Shown here: one piece after another, positions 1 to 8,889 of the stretch
Layout of the letters: every line of letters starts with the position of its first letter
How positions within the stretch are numbered: position 1 is the stretch's first letter
DNA from: Enterobacter cloacae
Lineage (GTDB): Bacteria; Pseudomonadota; Gammaproteobacteria; Enterobacterales; Enterobacteriaceae
DNA length: 64,000 bases
Direction of reading: 5' to 3'
Assembly: GCF_011078175.1 (NCBI RefSeq)
Contig: NZ_JAALCJ010000001.1
Coordinates: 803,255-867,254 of the forward strand
The notes under the pieces: model-generated
Databases searched by the model: none
Told to the model about the DNA's origin: nothing
What the model saw: the letters and a program-made list of their open reading frames with translations, nothing else
Translations under genes and position numbers: made by a program

Positions 1-21
1 TTGCGCAAACGGCATAAATAA
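1..21 (+). CDS. hisI: C-terminal end of HisIE (partial)
   Basis: The first 21 bases read as L-R-K-R-H-K followed by a TAA stop. This matches the kind of ending I recall for HisIE, the bifunctional phosphoribosyl-AMP cyclohydrolase / phosphoribosyl-ATP pyrophosphatase of histidine synthesis. In E. coli and relatives hisIE is the last gene of the his operon and faces wzz tail to tail, which is the arrangement seen here. Only six residues are visible, so the call depends mainly on synteny. Confidence 0.5.
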   Translation: MRKRHK

Positions 22-51
22 AAAAAGACCGGGGAGACCCGGTCTTTTTTT
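20..51. terminator. Bidirectional terminator between hisI and wzz
   Basis: A 7-bp GC-rich stem (GACCGGG at 27-33 pairing with CCCGGTC at 38-44) with a GAGA loop is flanked by seven A residues on the left and seven T residues on the right. It can therefore end transcription in both directions. It lies exactly between two convergent genes. Confidence 0.85.
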
Positions 52-60
52 GTATGTAAA

Positions 61-1041
61 TCAGGCTTTTGGTTTGTAGTTTCTCAGCGCGTTACGGCCA
101 AGAACGACAGCAGAACCGATGATCCCGCCGAGGAGAACGGCAAGGATGAGAGTAATGGCCTTTTTGGGACTGTCACGACGTATAGGCAGATTAGGTTTCA
201 TGATGTAACGGTACACGTGTAACGTGTCTGGATTAACGTTAAGGTTCTGAATATCCAGTAAATTTTGTTTGGTCTGATAATAGAGACTAGTAAAAACCAG
301 CGGACGAGACGCTTCGTTTTCAATCATCGATTTTAGGGCTTCACTACCCAGCAGGAACATGGTTTCTTGGGTCACATCCTGTGTTTGTTGAATCTGCGGA
401 CCTTTGATTTTCGCAGCTTCTGCGTTTTTTAATGCCTCAGTAATCTGCTTAATACGCAGATCTTTTTGCTCCTGCGCAACTTTCTCCTGGTTTTGAAGAG
501 AGTCGTTTAAGGTTGTTATCTGCTGTTTGAGGTTATCACTCAAATCAAGCGTCAGCTCTTTTGCCGTCTGCTCATCGACCTGCTGAATATACTGTGCCAA
601 CTGCTTTTGCGCTGCTTCAGCCGATTCACCTTGATAGCTTACGGTTAATGGCAACGTCTGCCCTTTAACAGTAGGTTCGATAGTGAGTTTTTCGGGTTCT
701 TCCTGATTTTCCAGGGCTTGGGCCAGGGCAGAAAAGGATGAATTGAAACGACCAATGGCACGATTCTGAATGTCGGTCATTGAGGGGCCTGAGCCGCGAT
801 AAAGTATGTCTAATGCATTAGAATAAGTTGCAATTTGTGCTGCATCAGGTTGGGATATGATAGCAGACGATGTCCATTTTTCTTGAACAACGGTAATGTA
901 CACAGTAGCAAGAACGATAAATATAGCGGTGAACGCCCCTATTACCCACTTACCACTCCATAATTGCAGCAATAAATCGAGAAAATCAATTTGTTCCTGG
1001 TCATTGCTACTAATGACCGGGTTATTGTTGTTTTGCGTCAT
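61..1041 (-). CDS. wzzB: O-antigen chain length determinant Wzz
   Basis: Inner-membrane polysaccharide co-polymerase that sets the modal number of O-antigen repeat units added by Wzy before ligation to lipid A-core. The 326-residue protein has the family layout: a short cytoplasmic N-terminus, TM1 at about 32-52, a long periplasmic coiled-coil-rich domain, and TM2 at about 294-314. TM2 is preceded by the proline-rich stretch PNLPIRRDSPKK typical of Wzz. The length fits E. coli WzzB (about 326). It is the last gene on the leftward side of the O-antigen locus and is separated from ugd by a gene on the opposite strand, so it probably has its own promoter in 1042-1230. It could instead be named cld or rol; the function is secure. 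Confidence 0.95.
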   Translation of the reverse strand: MTQNNNNPVISSNDQEQIDFLDLLLQLWSGKWVIGAFTAIFIVLATVYITVVQEKWTSSAIISQPDAAQIATYSNALDILYRGSGPSMTDIQNRAIGRFNSSFSALAQALENQEEPEKLTIEPTVKGQTLPLTVSYQGESAEAAQKQLAQYIQQVDEQTAKELTLDLSDNLKQQITTLNDSLQNQEKVAQEQKDLRIKQITEALKNAEAAKIKGPQIQQTQDVTQETMFLLGSEALKSMIENEASRPLVFTSLYYQTKQNLLDIQNLNVNPDTLHVYRYIMKPNLPIRRDSPKKAITLILAVLLGGIIGSAVVLGRNALRNYKPKA

Positions 1042-1233
1042 ACAATCCCTAACAAATGAAAAAGGGCAAAATAATCATGTTTACATAGTGTATCTCTTGT
1101 TGGCGATTTTTCTATAAGAATCCGATGAGTTATATCGGAAAGATGGGTTAGGTAACTCTCTCTCAACGCGCTATCATAGCCGTATTTTGCTGCCTAAGGG
1201 CATAACAGGTACATAGTGTTGATGAGGGATATT

Positions 1234-2238
1234 ATGAAATTTTTGGTAACGGGCGCGGCAGGCTTTATCGGTTCTCACGTCAGCAAGCGTCTGCTTGGCG
1301 CAGGGCATGACGTCGTTGGGATTGATAATCTGAATGATTACTACGACCCCAACCTCAAGCTCGCCCGCCTCGAACTGCTCAAATCCCAGAGTTTTACTTT
1401 CCACAAGCTGGACTTAGCGGACCGCGAGGGCATGGCTGCGCTCTTCGCCAATGAGAAATTTGACCGCGTGATCCATCTTGCCGCCCAGGCGGGCGTGCGC
1501 TACTCGCTGGAAAACCCCCATGCCTACGCGGATGCTAACCTGGTAGGTCACCTGAACGTGCTGGAAGGCTGTCGCCACAACAAGGTTCAGCATCTTCTGT
1601 ATGCGTCATCCAGTTCCGTTTACGGCCTCAACCGAAAAATGCCGTTTTCTACTGACGACTCCGTGGACCATCCGGTCTCCCTGTATGCCGCCACCAAAAA
1701 AGCTAACGAGCTGATGTCGCATACCTATTCGCATCTGTACAACCTGCCGACCACTGGTCTGCGCTTCTTTACCGTGTATGGCCCGTGGGGGCGCCCGGAC
1801 ATGGCGCTGTTTAAATTCACCAAAGCTATGATTGAAGGCAACAGTATCGACGTCTACAACTACGGTAAGATGAAGCGCGACTTCACCTATATCGATGATA
1901 TTGCGGAGGCGATTATTCGCCTACAGGACGTCATTCCTCAGGCCGATGCCGACTGGACCGTCGAAACCGGTTCGCCAGCAACCAGCTCTGCCCCGTATCG
2001 CGTATATAACATCGGCAACAGTTCACCTGTCGAACTGATGGATTACATTACCGCGCTTGAAGAGGCGCTGGGCAAAGAAGCAGTCAAAAATATGATGCCG
2101 ATCCAGCCGGGGGATGTGCTGGAGACCAGTGCGGACACCAAAGCGCTGTACGACGTCATTGGTTTTAAACCACAGACCTCAGTCAAAGAGGGCGTAAAAA
2201 ACTTCGTCGACTGGTACCGCAACTTCTATAACGTTTAA
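1234..2238 (+). CDS. uge: UDP-uronate 4-epimerase (UDP-GlcA to UDP-GalA), CapI/Uge-like
   Basis: Extended short-chain dehydrogenase/epimerase expected to interconvert UDP-glucuronate and UDP-galacturonate, supplying uronic acid for surface polysaccharide. The NAD-binding GAAGFIG lies at residues 7-13, SSSSVY at 125-130, and the catalytic pair Y151/K155 in YAATKK. The DNLNDYYD and GPWGRPDMA stretches are typical of the uronate epimerase subgroup. I chose ATG 1234 because AGGG at 1225-1228 is at proper distance; a GTG at 1216 would add six residues. The 334-residue length is usual. It is the only rightward gene among leftward neighbours and sits next to ugd, which makes the presumed substrate UDP-GlcA. 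Substrate specificity is inferred from family and context. Confidence 0.85.
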   Translation: MKFLVTGAAGFIGSHVSKRLLGAGHDVVGIDNLNDYYDPNLKLARLELLKSQSFTFHKLDLADREGMAALFANEKFDRVIHLAAQAGVRYSLENPHAYADANLVGHLNVLEGCRHNKVQHLLYASSSSVYGLNRKMPFSTDDSVDHPVSLYAATKKANELMSHTYSHLYNLPTTGLRFFTVYGPWGRPDMALFKFTKAMIEGNSIDVYNYGKMKRDFTYIDDIAEAIIRLQDVIPQADADWTVETGSPATSSAPYRVYNIGNSSPVELMDYITALEEALGKEAVKNMMPIQPGDVLETSADTKALYDVIGFKPQTSVKEGVKNFVDWYRNFYNV

Positions 2239-2242
2239 AAAC

Positions 2243-2272
2243 AAAAAACCCGGCAGAGTGCCGGGTTTTTTT
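2243..2272. terminator. Terminator between uge-like gene and ugd
   Basis: Stem CCCGGCA (2249-2255) and TGCCGGG (2259-2265) with a GAG loop, preceded by an A run and followed by a run of seven T. It works for the rightward epimerase gene, and the A run allows function for leftward ugd transcripts too. Confidence 0.85.
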
Positions 2273-2287
2273 ATATCACGATTTAAA

Positions 2288-3454
2288 TCAGTCGCTGCCG
2301 AACAAATCGCGGGTATAAACTTTATCTTTCACGTCCGCCAGCTCTTCCGCCATGCGGTTGGAGATAATCACGTCCGCTTCTTTCTTAAACGCATCCAGAT
2401 CGCGGATCACACGTGAATGGAAGAACTCGTCTTCCTGCATGGCCGGTTCATAAATGATCACCTGCACGCCTTTCGCCTTAATACGCTTCATAATCCCCTG
2501 AATGGAAGAAGCGCGGAAGTTATCGGAACCGCTCTTCATGATCAGGCGATACACACCCACCACTTTCGGCTGACGCGCGAGAATGGAATCCGAGATGAAG
2601 TCTTTACGCGTGCGGTTGGCATCCACAATGGCGGAAATCAGGTTGTTCGGCACCGCCTGATAGTTTGCCAGCAGCTGCTTGGTATCTTTAGGCAGGCAGT
2701 AGCCACCGTAACCGAAGGACGGGTTGTTGTAATGGTTACCGATACGCGGGTCAAGACACACGCCTTCGATGATCTGACGGGTGTTCAGACCTAAGCTCTC
2801 GGCATAGCTGTCAAGTTCGTTGAAGTAAGCCACACGCATCGCCAGATAGGTGTTAGCGAAAAGCTTAATGGCCTCAGCTTCTGTGGAATCGGTGAACAGT
2901 ACCGGAACATCTTTTTTAATGGCGCCTTCCTGAAGTAATGCAGCAAAACGCTCCGCACGCTCGGAACGCTCGCCAATCACGATACGGGATGGGTGCAGGT
3001 TATCGTATAACGCCCTGCCCTCGCGGAGAAATTCCGGCGAGAAGAAGACATTATCAATACCCAACTCTTCTTTAATCGATTTGGTAAAGCCCACTGGAAT
3101 CGTCGACTTGATGATCATCACTGCGTTAGGGTTAATTGCCGTAACGTCTTTGATCACCGCTTCAACGGTTGAGGTATTAAAATAGTTGGTTTTAGGATCG
3201 TAGTCGGTCGGCGTGGCGATGATGACGAAATCCGCATCGCGGTAAGCGTCTTCTTTGTCCGTGGTAGCGCGGAAGTTCAGCGGTTTAGTCGCGAGGTATT
3301 CTTCAATCTCTTTATCGACAATAGGAGACTTCTTCTGGTTAAGCATGTCCACTTTTGCCTGCACGATATCCAGCGCAACCACTTCATGGTTTTGTGCAAT
3401 CAGAATACCGTTTGAGAGACCAACATAGCCTGTTCCGGAGATGGTTATTTTCAT
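2288..3454 (-). CDS. ugd: UDP-glucose 6-dehydrogenase
   Basis: Oxidises UDP-glucose twice with NAD to UDP-glucuronate, the precursor of colanic acid GlcA and of aminoarabinose on lipid A. The protein starting at 3454 is 388 residues, the E. coli length. It has the Rossmann GTGYVG at residues 7-12 and the catalytic cysteine C253 in [10 protein letters not shown]. An in-frame ATG 60 bases upstream would add 20 residues without family support and was rejected. It shares the uronate theme with the adjacent epimerase gene. The 253-base gap to gnd holds the gnd terminator and a promoter candidate, so ugd can be expressed apart from the O-antigen operon. In Salmonella ugd is controlled by PmrA, PhoP and RcsB; I see only a single CTTAAG half-site (3535-3540) here. 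Confidence 0.97.
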   Translation of the reverse strand: MKITISGTGYVGLSNGILIAQNHEVVALDIVQAKVDMLNQKKSPIVDKEIEEYLATKPLNFRATTDKEDAYRDADFVIIATPTDYDPKTNYFNTSTVEAVIKDVTAINPNAVMIIKSTIPVGFTKSIKEELGIDNVFFSPEFLREGRALYDNLHPSRIVIGERSERAERFAALLQEGAIKKDVPVLFTDSTEAEAIKLFANTYLAMRVAYFNELDSYAESLGLNTRQIIEGVCLDPRIGNHYNNPSFGYGGYCLPKDTKQLLANYQAVPNNLISAIVDANRTRKDFISDSILARQPKVVGVYRLIMKSGSDNFRASSIQGIMKRIKAKGVQVIIYEPAMQEDEFFHSRVIRDLDAFKKEADVIISNRMAEELADVKDKVYTRDLFGSD

Positions 3455-3525
3455 TTGTTTGACTTCTTCAAATTTGAGTTTCTGGAGGCGTAAGCACACC
3501 ACCGCAATAAACAACTGTTGAGGTT

Positions 3526-3555
3526 TTTACCTCTTAAGTTGAGGGACTGTCAAGG
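3526..3555 (-). promoter_or_regulatory. Candidate ugd promoter
   Basis: On the minus strand a perfect -35 TTGACA (3550-3555) is followed after 18 bases by TAAAAA (3526-3531) as a mediocre -10. A short inverted repeat GAGGT-TTTT-ACCTC overlaps the -10 (3522-3535). The leader to the ATG would be about 65 bases. This is inferred from motif match only. Confidence 0.4.
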
Positions 3556-3651
3556 CGAATGCCTTGCTTCAGAAAGGGATAAAGGTAGTGGTTTACGCGG
3601 CAATGAAAGTGGCAGGCTGGAAAAACTAAGTCAACATGGGCCTGAAAGCGA

Positions 3652-3681
3652 TAAAAAAAGCCCGGTGAGACACACCGGGCC
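3652..3681 (-). terminator. gnd terminator
   Basis: Stem GCCCGGTG (3660-3667) and CACCGGGC (3673-3680); on the minus strand a run of seven T follows (complement of 3653-3659). It is placed 27 bases beyond the gnd stop and would end the O-antigen operon transcript. Confidence 0.85.
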
Positions 3682-3707
3682 ATGCTATCAGACTGAGTTA
3701 AATCAGA

Positions 3708-5114
3708 TTAATCCAGCCATTCAGTGTGGAACACACCTTCTTTATCCGTACGCTTATAGGTATGCGCACCGAAGTAGTCACGCTGTGCCTGAATCAGGTT
3801 CGCTGGCAGAACGGCAGCACGATAGCTGTCGTAGTATGCCACCGCAGCGGAGAAGGTCGGAACCGGGATACCATTCTGCACTGCGTACGCAACCACATCA
3901 CGCAGCGCCTGCTGATATTCGTCAGCAATTTGTTTGAAGTAAGGTGCCAGCAGAAGGTTTGCGATACCCGCGTTTTCAGCATAGGCATCGGTGATTTTTT
4001 GCAGGAACTGAGCGCGAATGATACAGCCGGCACGGAAGATCTTCGCGATCTCACCGTAGTTCAGATCCCAGTTGTTCTCGTCAGATGCCGCGCGCAGCTG
4101 GGAGAAGCCTTGCGCGTAAGAGACGATTTTACCCAGATACAGCGCGCGACGGACTTTCTCAACGAACTCGGCTTTATCACCAGCGGGTTTGGCCTGAGGA
4201 CCAGACAACACTTTAGATGCCGCCACACGCTGCTCTTTCAGAGAAGAGATATAACGTGCAAAAACAGATTCGGTGATCAGGGACAGTGGCTCACCCAGGT
4301 CCAGAGAGCTCTGGCTGGTCCATTTACCGGTGCCTTTGTTCGCGGCTTCATCCAGAATCACATCAACCAGGTATTTTCCCTCTTCATCTTTCTTGGTGAA
4401 GATATCTTTGGTGATGTCGATCAGGTAGCTGTTCAGCTCGCCTTTATTCCACTCGGTAAAAGTCTCTGCGAGCTCCTCGTTGGAGAGGTTCAGGCCGCCC
4501 TTCAGCAGAGAGTAGGCTTCAGCAATCAGCTGCATGTCGCCATACTCAATGCCGTTGTGAACCATTTTCACGTAATGACCAGCGCCATCAGGACCGATAT
4601 AGGTCACGCATGGCTCACCGTCTTCAGCGACGGCTGCGATTTTAGTCAGGATAGGCGCGACCAGTTCGTACGCTTCTTTCTGTCCACCAGGCATGATGGA
4701 TGGGCCTTTCAGGGCGCCCTCTTCACCGCCGGATACGCCGGTACCAATGAAGTTGAAGCCTTCAGCAGACAGTTCACGGTTACGACGAATGGTGTCCTGG
4801 AAGAAGGTGTTGCCGCCATCGATAATGATGTCACCCTTATCCAGATACGGTTTCAGTGAATCGATAGCTGCATCGGTACCTGCGCCCGCTTTCACCATTA
4901 ACAGGATACGACGAGGTGTTTCCAGAGACTCAACGAACTCTTTAACCGTATAGAAAGGAACCAGTTTCTTGCCTGGATTCTCAGCGATGACTTCTTCGGT
5001 CTTATCACGGGAGCGGTTGAAAACGGAGACGGTATAACCACGGCTTTCGATGTTGAGCGCCAGGTTGCGCCCCATCACTGCCATACCGACAACGCCGATC
5101 TGTTGCTTGGACAT
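3708..5114 (-). CDS. gnd: 6-phosphogluconate dehydrogenase, decarboxylating
   Basis: Cytosolic pentose-phosphate enzyme converting 6-phosphogluconate to ribulose 5-phosphate, CO2 and NADPH. The 468-residue length is standard. It shows the N-terminal nucleotide-binding [14 protein letters not shown] and the family signature [13 protein letters not shown] around residues 253-265. It is a housekeeping gene that marks the edge of the O-antigen locus in enterics and is often carried along with serotype exchanges by recombination. Its base composition is that of the backbone, in sharp contrast to the AT-rich gene beginning 148 bases away. A good Shine-Dalgarno (AGGAG) precedes the ATG. Confidence 0.98.
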   Translation of the reverse strand: MSKQQIGVVGMAVMGRNLALNIESRGYTVSVFNRSRDKTEEVIAENPGKKLVPFYTVKEFVESLETPRRILLMVKAGAGTDAAIDSLKPYLDKGDIIIDGGNTFFQDTIRRNRELSAEGFNFIGTGVSGGEEGALKGPSIMPGGQKEAYELVAPILTKIAAVAEDGEPCVTYIGPDGAGHYVKMVHNGIEYGDMQLIAEAYSLLKGGLNLSNEELAETFTEWNKGELNSYLIDITKDIFTKKDEEGKYLVDVILDEAANKGTGKWTSQSSLDLGEPLSLITESVFARYISSLKEQRVAASKVLSGPQAKPAGDKAEFVEKVRRALYLGKIVSYAQGFSQLRAASDENNWDLNYGEIAKIFRAGCIIRAQFLQKITDAYAENAGIANLLLAPYFKQIADEYQQALRDVVAYAVQNGIPVPTFSAAVAYYDSYRAAVLPANLIQAQRDYFGAHTYKRTDKEGVFHTEWLD

Positions 5115-5262
5115 TACATACTCCTGTCAGGTGTGGTCGCCGCGACTGTTGCGCGGCTTGAAATGTATTTTAAATATTAACCCAGGAAGCTAACTCATGG
5201 ATAGCACAAAACAGTGAATTTGCATTGCTTTAGCTTTCATTATCTGTAATGAGAAATCATTC

Positions 5263-6414
5263 TTAATAAGTTGCGCAAAAATCCTCAATTTCATTTTTTA
5301 ATGCTGCGCATCGAATGCTTCTCAGATGATCTAATTCCTGTGAATTGTAAAGAATCGCACTTGTTGAATACTCATCCCATGACGGCCTCTTTGGATCAGT
5401 AAAGGTTTTCACCGTCACTATTAGTATAGTCAACGAAACAGCCCCTACAATCGCCCCAAACTGTGTGATTCCCATTTTATTTCTTCTGCTTGTAAGCGCA
5501 TGACTGAATATGTAAGATAACGGTAGGATTGAAAAATAGTTAAATCGTGAAAACGCAGGCATAAAATAGAATGCTATATGAAAACACGCTGACATAAATG
5601 CCAAGGCCCAAAGTTTATCTAACTCATTGTACCTTTCCCTACGTATTAAATAGTAAAAAATAATAATAATATCAGCACATACACCAAACCCTATTTCTGC
5701 TTTAAAGGTATCTAACTCACGAACATATATAGCAACTTTCCTATAAAGTTCTAAACCAATTATTGGAATATTAGAGACAAATCCTAAATTGAAGATTATT
5801 ATACCCCCAAGAAAAACAAAGAAGACCACAACAACCATGCCAGCAATAATGATTGTTTTTTTCTTTAAGTTAACTAACAATCTAAACAACAAAATAAACA
5901 ATGCTGAATAATGGAACAGAGCAGCAATTAATATATATTTATAAAATTTTTTCGAATTACCCTGAAGTAGATAATTGAATGCAAAGAAAGAAATACAAAT
6001 CGCCACAAATTGCCGTATCTGGTCTACTACTAAAGCCATCCCCCCTAAAAAGATAACGCAAGTAATAAACGCAGGTCCATTGATGGCAACGCAGCTATTC
6101 TTTGTCAATTTATAAAGCAAAAAGAAACAAAAGGAATAGAAAACAAATATTACTATCTGAAACACACCGATGGAATTTGCAGCGATAAATAAATAAATAT
6201 TGAAAAGCAAATCATATCGAATATCAAACGCGCTCTTGAAATAATCGAAAACATAATAATAATTTAACCAATCTACACCATTAAAGTAATAGATAGTAAA
6301 GAAAACAGTGAACATTGAAGTTACAGCAAAAGACATCACTTTCGAATAACTTTGATTAATCGCGCATACAACCACACAGAATAAACTAAATGTAATTAAA
6401 AAAATCCAGGGCAT
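5263..6414 (-). CDS. wzy: O-antigen polymerase Wzy, EpsG-like family
   Basis: Very hydrophobic protein of 383 residues with about ten or more predicted membrane segments, expected to join undecaprenyl-linked O-units in the periplasm. The DQIRQFVA stretch and the later HYSALF are the hallmarks I associate with EpsG-type polymerases (PF14897) rather than classic Wzy_C proteins. A start at 6414 is preferred because GGAG lies 8 bases upstream; an alternative ATG at 6447 would add 11 residues. It is strongly AT-rich, like the next three genes, which signals horizontal acquisition. It lies between gnd and a 447-base non-coding gap carrying a promoter candidate. The family call is from visible motifs; the Wzy role is inferred from membrane topology and position in a Wzx-dependent locus. 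Confidence 0.8.
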   Translation of the reverse strand: MPWIFLITFSLFCVVVCAINQSYSKVMSFAVTSMFTVFFTIYYFNGVDWLNYYYVFDYFKSAFDIRYDLLFNIYLFIAANSIGVFQIVIFVFYSFCFFLLYKLTKNSCVAINGPAFITCVIFLGGMALVVDQIRQFVAICISFFAFNYLLQGNSKKFYKYILIAALFHYSALFILLFRLLVNLKKKTIIIAGMVVVVFFVFLGGIIIFNLGFVSNIPIIGLELYRKVAIYVRELDTFKAEIGFGVCADIIIIFYYLIRRERYNELDKLWALAFMSACFHIAFYFMPAFSRFNYFSILPLSYIFSHALTSRRNKMGITQFGAIVGAVSLTILIVTVKTFTDPKRPSWDEYSTSAILYNSQELDHLRSIRCAALKNEIEDFCATY

Positions 6415-6861
6415 ATTTTCGACTCCATGCTGTTTTGGTAAGCCCATATACCTATAAGATAAATAACTGATGAGTAACTTTATGTTGGTTATAGCATAAA
6501 CATTCGTACGTTTTAGATTCTATACGTCGTCTCTCATCAAGGAGTATTTAATGTTATTAATAGTTCGCATTAGCCAGAGTCATTGTATAATTTATAGAAT
6601 AAAAAAATATAACACTTACGTCAAACTCAGCGAGAATGAATGACCTATAAAATACGACTGAAAAGTATCGAAATTTATTACTGTTGCATTAAAAAATCAG
6701 TTTTTTGCAGTATTAATAATACAGCCCCAACAACAAATATAAGTGATACCGTAGGTTTTTTAGAACATAAAAAATCACTCTATCTTAATTAATTGTATTT
6801 ATAATTATCCAAATTTGTTCACAAGGACGACCTAACAATTCTTATCTCAACACTCATCTTA
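6415..6861. other. AT-rich non-coding gap inside the O-antigen cassette
   Basis: 447 bases between wzy and the GT4 gene with no open frame of useful length on either strand. A typical serotype cassette has gaps of a few tens of bases at most. The stretch holds the promoter candidate at 6596-6624. I recognise no remnant of a glycosyltransferase or acetyltransferase, but base composition makes old remnants hard to see. Confidence 0.6.
6596..6624 (-). promoter_or_regulatory. Candidate internal promoter upstream of wzy
   Basis: On the minus strand TTGACG (6619-6624, 5 of 6 consensus) and TATTCT (6596-6601, 4 of 6) are separated by exactly 17 bases. The chosen wzy start lies about 180 bases downstream. 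In AT-rich DNA such matches arise by chance, so confidence is moderate. Confidence 0.4.
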
Positions 6862-7977
6862 CTAAGGCTGTTTCAATAATTTATTTATTACATCCAAATA
6901 CTTATTAATAACAATTTTTTCATCAAATTCTTTCTGTACTTTTTCTCTACTTTTCTCGCTCATCTTTTCTTTTTCATTAGGCGATAATAAAATAAATTTT
7001 TCAAGACCATACATTAGGCTAGTCATAGATTTTGGTTCACACAGGAAACCATTCACGCCATCATCAACGACCTCTTTACATCCAACATTGTCTGTAGTAA
7101 TTATTGGCCTACCAATCGCGGCTGCTTCTAAAAGAGACTTAGGCACACCTTCTCTGTAATATGAAGGAAGTACTATGCAATCAGAACGTTTTAATTCATT
7201 CTCAACATGATCTGTGAAACCCAAATAATTAATTATCTCTTGATTTTGCCATGCTTCAATTTCATCAAATTTAATTGCGGAAGCACTACATGTATCTAAT
7301 GGCCCTAATAAACAAAATTCCAGATTAGAATAACGTTTTTTTAATTCTTTTGCTGCTTCAGCATATAGACGCACACCTTTTTCCGCAATTAACCGTGCTA
7401 CTAGTAAAAATCTAATTTTATCAGATGTACTAATAGCAGAATATTCGAAGCGCGATAGATCAACACCTGAACCAGGCAACCGATCGCAATTTTCGGGGCG
7501 CACGATACCTAAATCGATAAAAAGCTTTTTATCGTCATTATTTTGAAAGAAGATATAGTCTGCTTTTTTTTGGCTTGTTTTATATAAAAATGAAACAAGC
7601 CGAGAAAAGAGATTATTTTCAATAAACGCTACACCCAGACCAGCTATGTTATTAATTATCTTAATATTAAGAAAACTTGCCGCATAACTTGCATATATAT
7701 TATTTTTCGGCGTGAAATTTAATGTTAATTCTACCTTTTGTTTTTTGAAGACTTTATAGAAGTCATAGATAGTTTTCAAATCGAAGAACGGGTTTTTCCC
7801 CCATCTCTGCATTTTGATTTGAACATATTTACAGCCCAATGATTCTAATTTTTCTTTATAATCCAGATCAGAAGATACCGCAATTATTTCGTGCCCACTA
7901 TTTATTAGTGCCAAAATAGTATTTCTGCGAAAATTATAAATATACCAACTGGTGTTTGCAGTAATCGAAATTTTCAT
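6862..7977 (-). CDS. O-antigen glycosyltransferase, family GT4
   Basis: Cytoplasmic or membrane-associated retaining glycosyltransferase of the GT-B fold, 371 residues. It has an N-terminal Glyco_trans_4-like domain, then a Glycos_transf_1 domain containing the E-x7-E-like stretch REGVPKSLLEAAAIGRPII followed by CKEVVDDGVNGFL, typical of GT4 enzymes. Donor and acceptor cannot be read from the sequence. It is AT-rich, lies 9 bases downstream of the GT2 gene, and is one of only two glycosyltransferases in the cassette, so it presumably adds one sugar of the O-unit to undecaprenyl-PP-linked acceptor. Confidence 0.88.
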   Translation of the reverse strand: MKISITANTSWYIYNFRRNTILALINSGHEIIAVSSDLDYKEKLESLGCKYVQIKMQRWGKNPFFDLKTIYDFYKVFKKQKVELTLNFTPKNNIYASYAASFLNIKIINNIAGLGVAFIENNLFSRLVSFLYKTSQKKADYIFFQNNDDKKLFIDLGIVRPENCDRLPGSGVDLSRFEYSAISTSDKIRFLLVARLIAEKGVRLYAEAAKELKKRYSNLEFCLLGPLDTCSASAIKFDEIEAWQNQEIINYLGFTDHVENELKRSDCIVLPSYYREGVPKSLLEAAAIGRPIITTDNVGCKEVVDDGVNGFLCEPKSMTSLMYGLEKFILLSPNEKEKMSEKSREKVQKEFDEKIVINKYLDVINKLLKQP

Positions 7978-7986
7978 TTATTAAAC

Positions 7987-8889
7987 TTATTTAAAAAAAG
8001 AATGTTTTTTCATTACGCCATCTTTTAAACCACGCAGCATATATATCATTCTTGATTTGCGTGGTGAAACGTTAGCGAAAATAATGAATTTTATAGGCAT
8101 GAAGATCAATAATTTAATTTTATAGGCTAGTTCAAATTGAGGCTCTCGAAGTGAAAAAACCCAATTGCGATACACATAATACAATCTAAATGGAGAGCCT
8201 ATGTTAATAGATTTACCTAATGGAAGATGCATATCTTTAGCGCCAAGATTATGTTTCATAGCAACCTTAGTTGTCATTAACACATGATAACCCAGATATC
8301 TTGCTCTATAACACCATTCAATATCGATAGAATCAATAAACCATTCTGCTTTATTTAAGCCTATTGCAGAAAATACATTTACATTATACAGTGTACCTGA
8401 AGAAATAATAGATTTAACACTATATATGGAATCATTTATCTTAGTACTATTTCGGAAATATTTTTCATACCGTTTATGATTTCTTTCATTGATAACAGAT
8501 GGGCCTATGCAAGCGATTTTAATACCGTTTAATGCCTCGACTTTTTTGTACTCGCTATAAAGTTCTGCAATCAAACCATCCTCTACAGATGAATCCTGAT
8601 CAAATGTTATAATATAGTCAGCATTATTTTTAATAGCTTGCACAAAACCAATGTTTTGTGCATAAGCGATACCTAGATTTTCTTTTGGTTGAATGAGTAT
8701 AGTGTCATTTTTTTCTTTAAGATAGGCTTTAAGGTTATCCTGGCATGTAGCATCATTGCTATTATCGACAATAATTACCTTTTCTACTTGATTATTAATA
8801 GCATCAAGGTTTTTGCTAAAGGAATTTAAGTCTGGATTATAGGTCACAATTAATGCGAAAATCTTCAATTTTGACTCCATAAGAAGCAT
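7987..8889 (-). CDS. Glycosyltransferase family 2, probable rhamnosyltransferase
   Basis: GT-A fold inverting transferase of about 300 residues. The start of the catalytic domain shows VTYNPD and VDNSND, the central metal/nucleotide motif is FDQDSS, and IGIAYAQNIG-like sequence lies between them. This combination is typical of enterobacterial dTDP-rhamnosyl transferases such as WbbL/RfbN types, and rmlBDAC is present in the locus, so transfer of L-rhamnose is the best guess. Its 5' end overlaps the wzx stop by about 15-25 bases, indicating translational coupling. Either ATG 8889 or ATG 8880 could be the start; neither has a strong ribosome site. AT-rich cassette gene. Confidence 0.82.
   Translation of the reverse strand: MLLMESKLKIFALIVTYNPDLNSFSKNLDAINNQVEKVIIVDNSNDATCQDNLKAYLKEKNDTILIQPKENLGIAYAQNIGFVQAIKNNADYIITFDQDSSVEDGLIAELYSEYKKVEALNGIKIACIGPSVINERNHKRYEKYFRNSTKINDSIYSVKSIISSGTLYNVNVFSAIGLNKAEWFIDSIDIEWCYRARYLGYHVLMTTKVAMKHNLGAKDMHLPLGKSINIGSPFRLYYVYRNWVFSLREPQFELAYKIKLLIFMPIKFIIFANVSPRKSRMIYMLRGLKDGVMKKHSFFK

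Noticed and set aside
3518..3937. 139-residue rightward frame between ugd and gnd
   Set aside because: It passes through the ugd promoter and the gnd terminator hairpin and then into gnd antisense; no ribosome site.
3726..4859. 377-residue open frame antisense to gnd
   Set aside because: Shadow of a conserved, highly expressed gene; no ribosome site or family motif.
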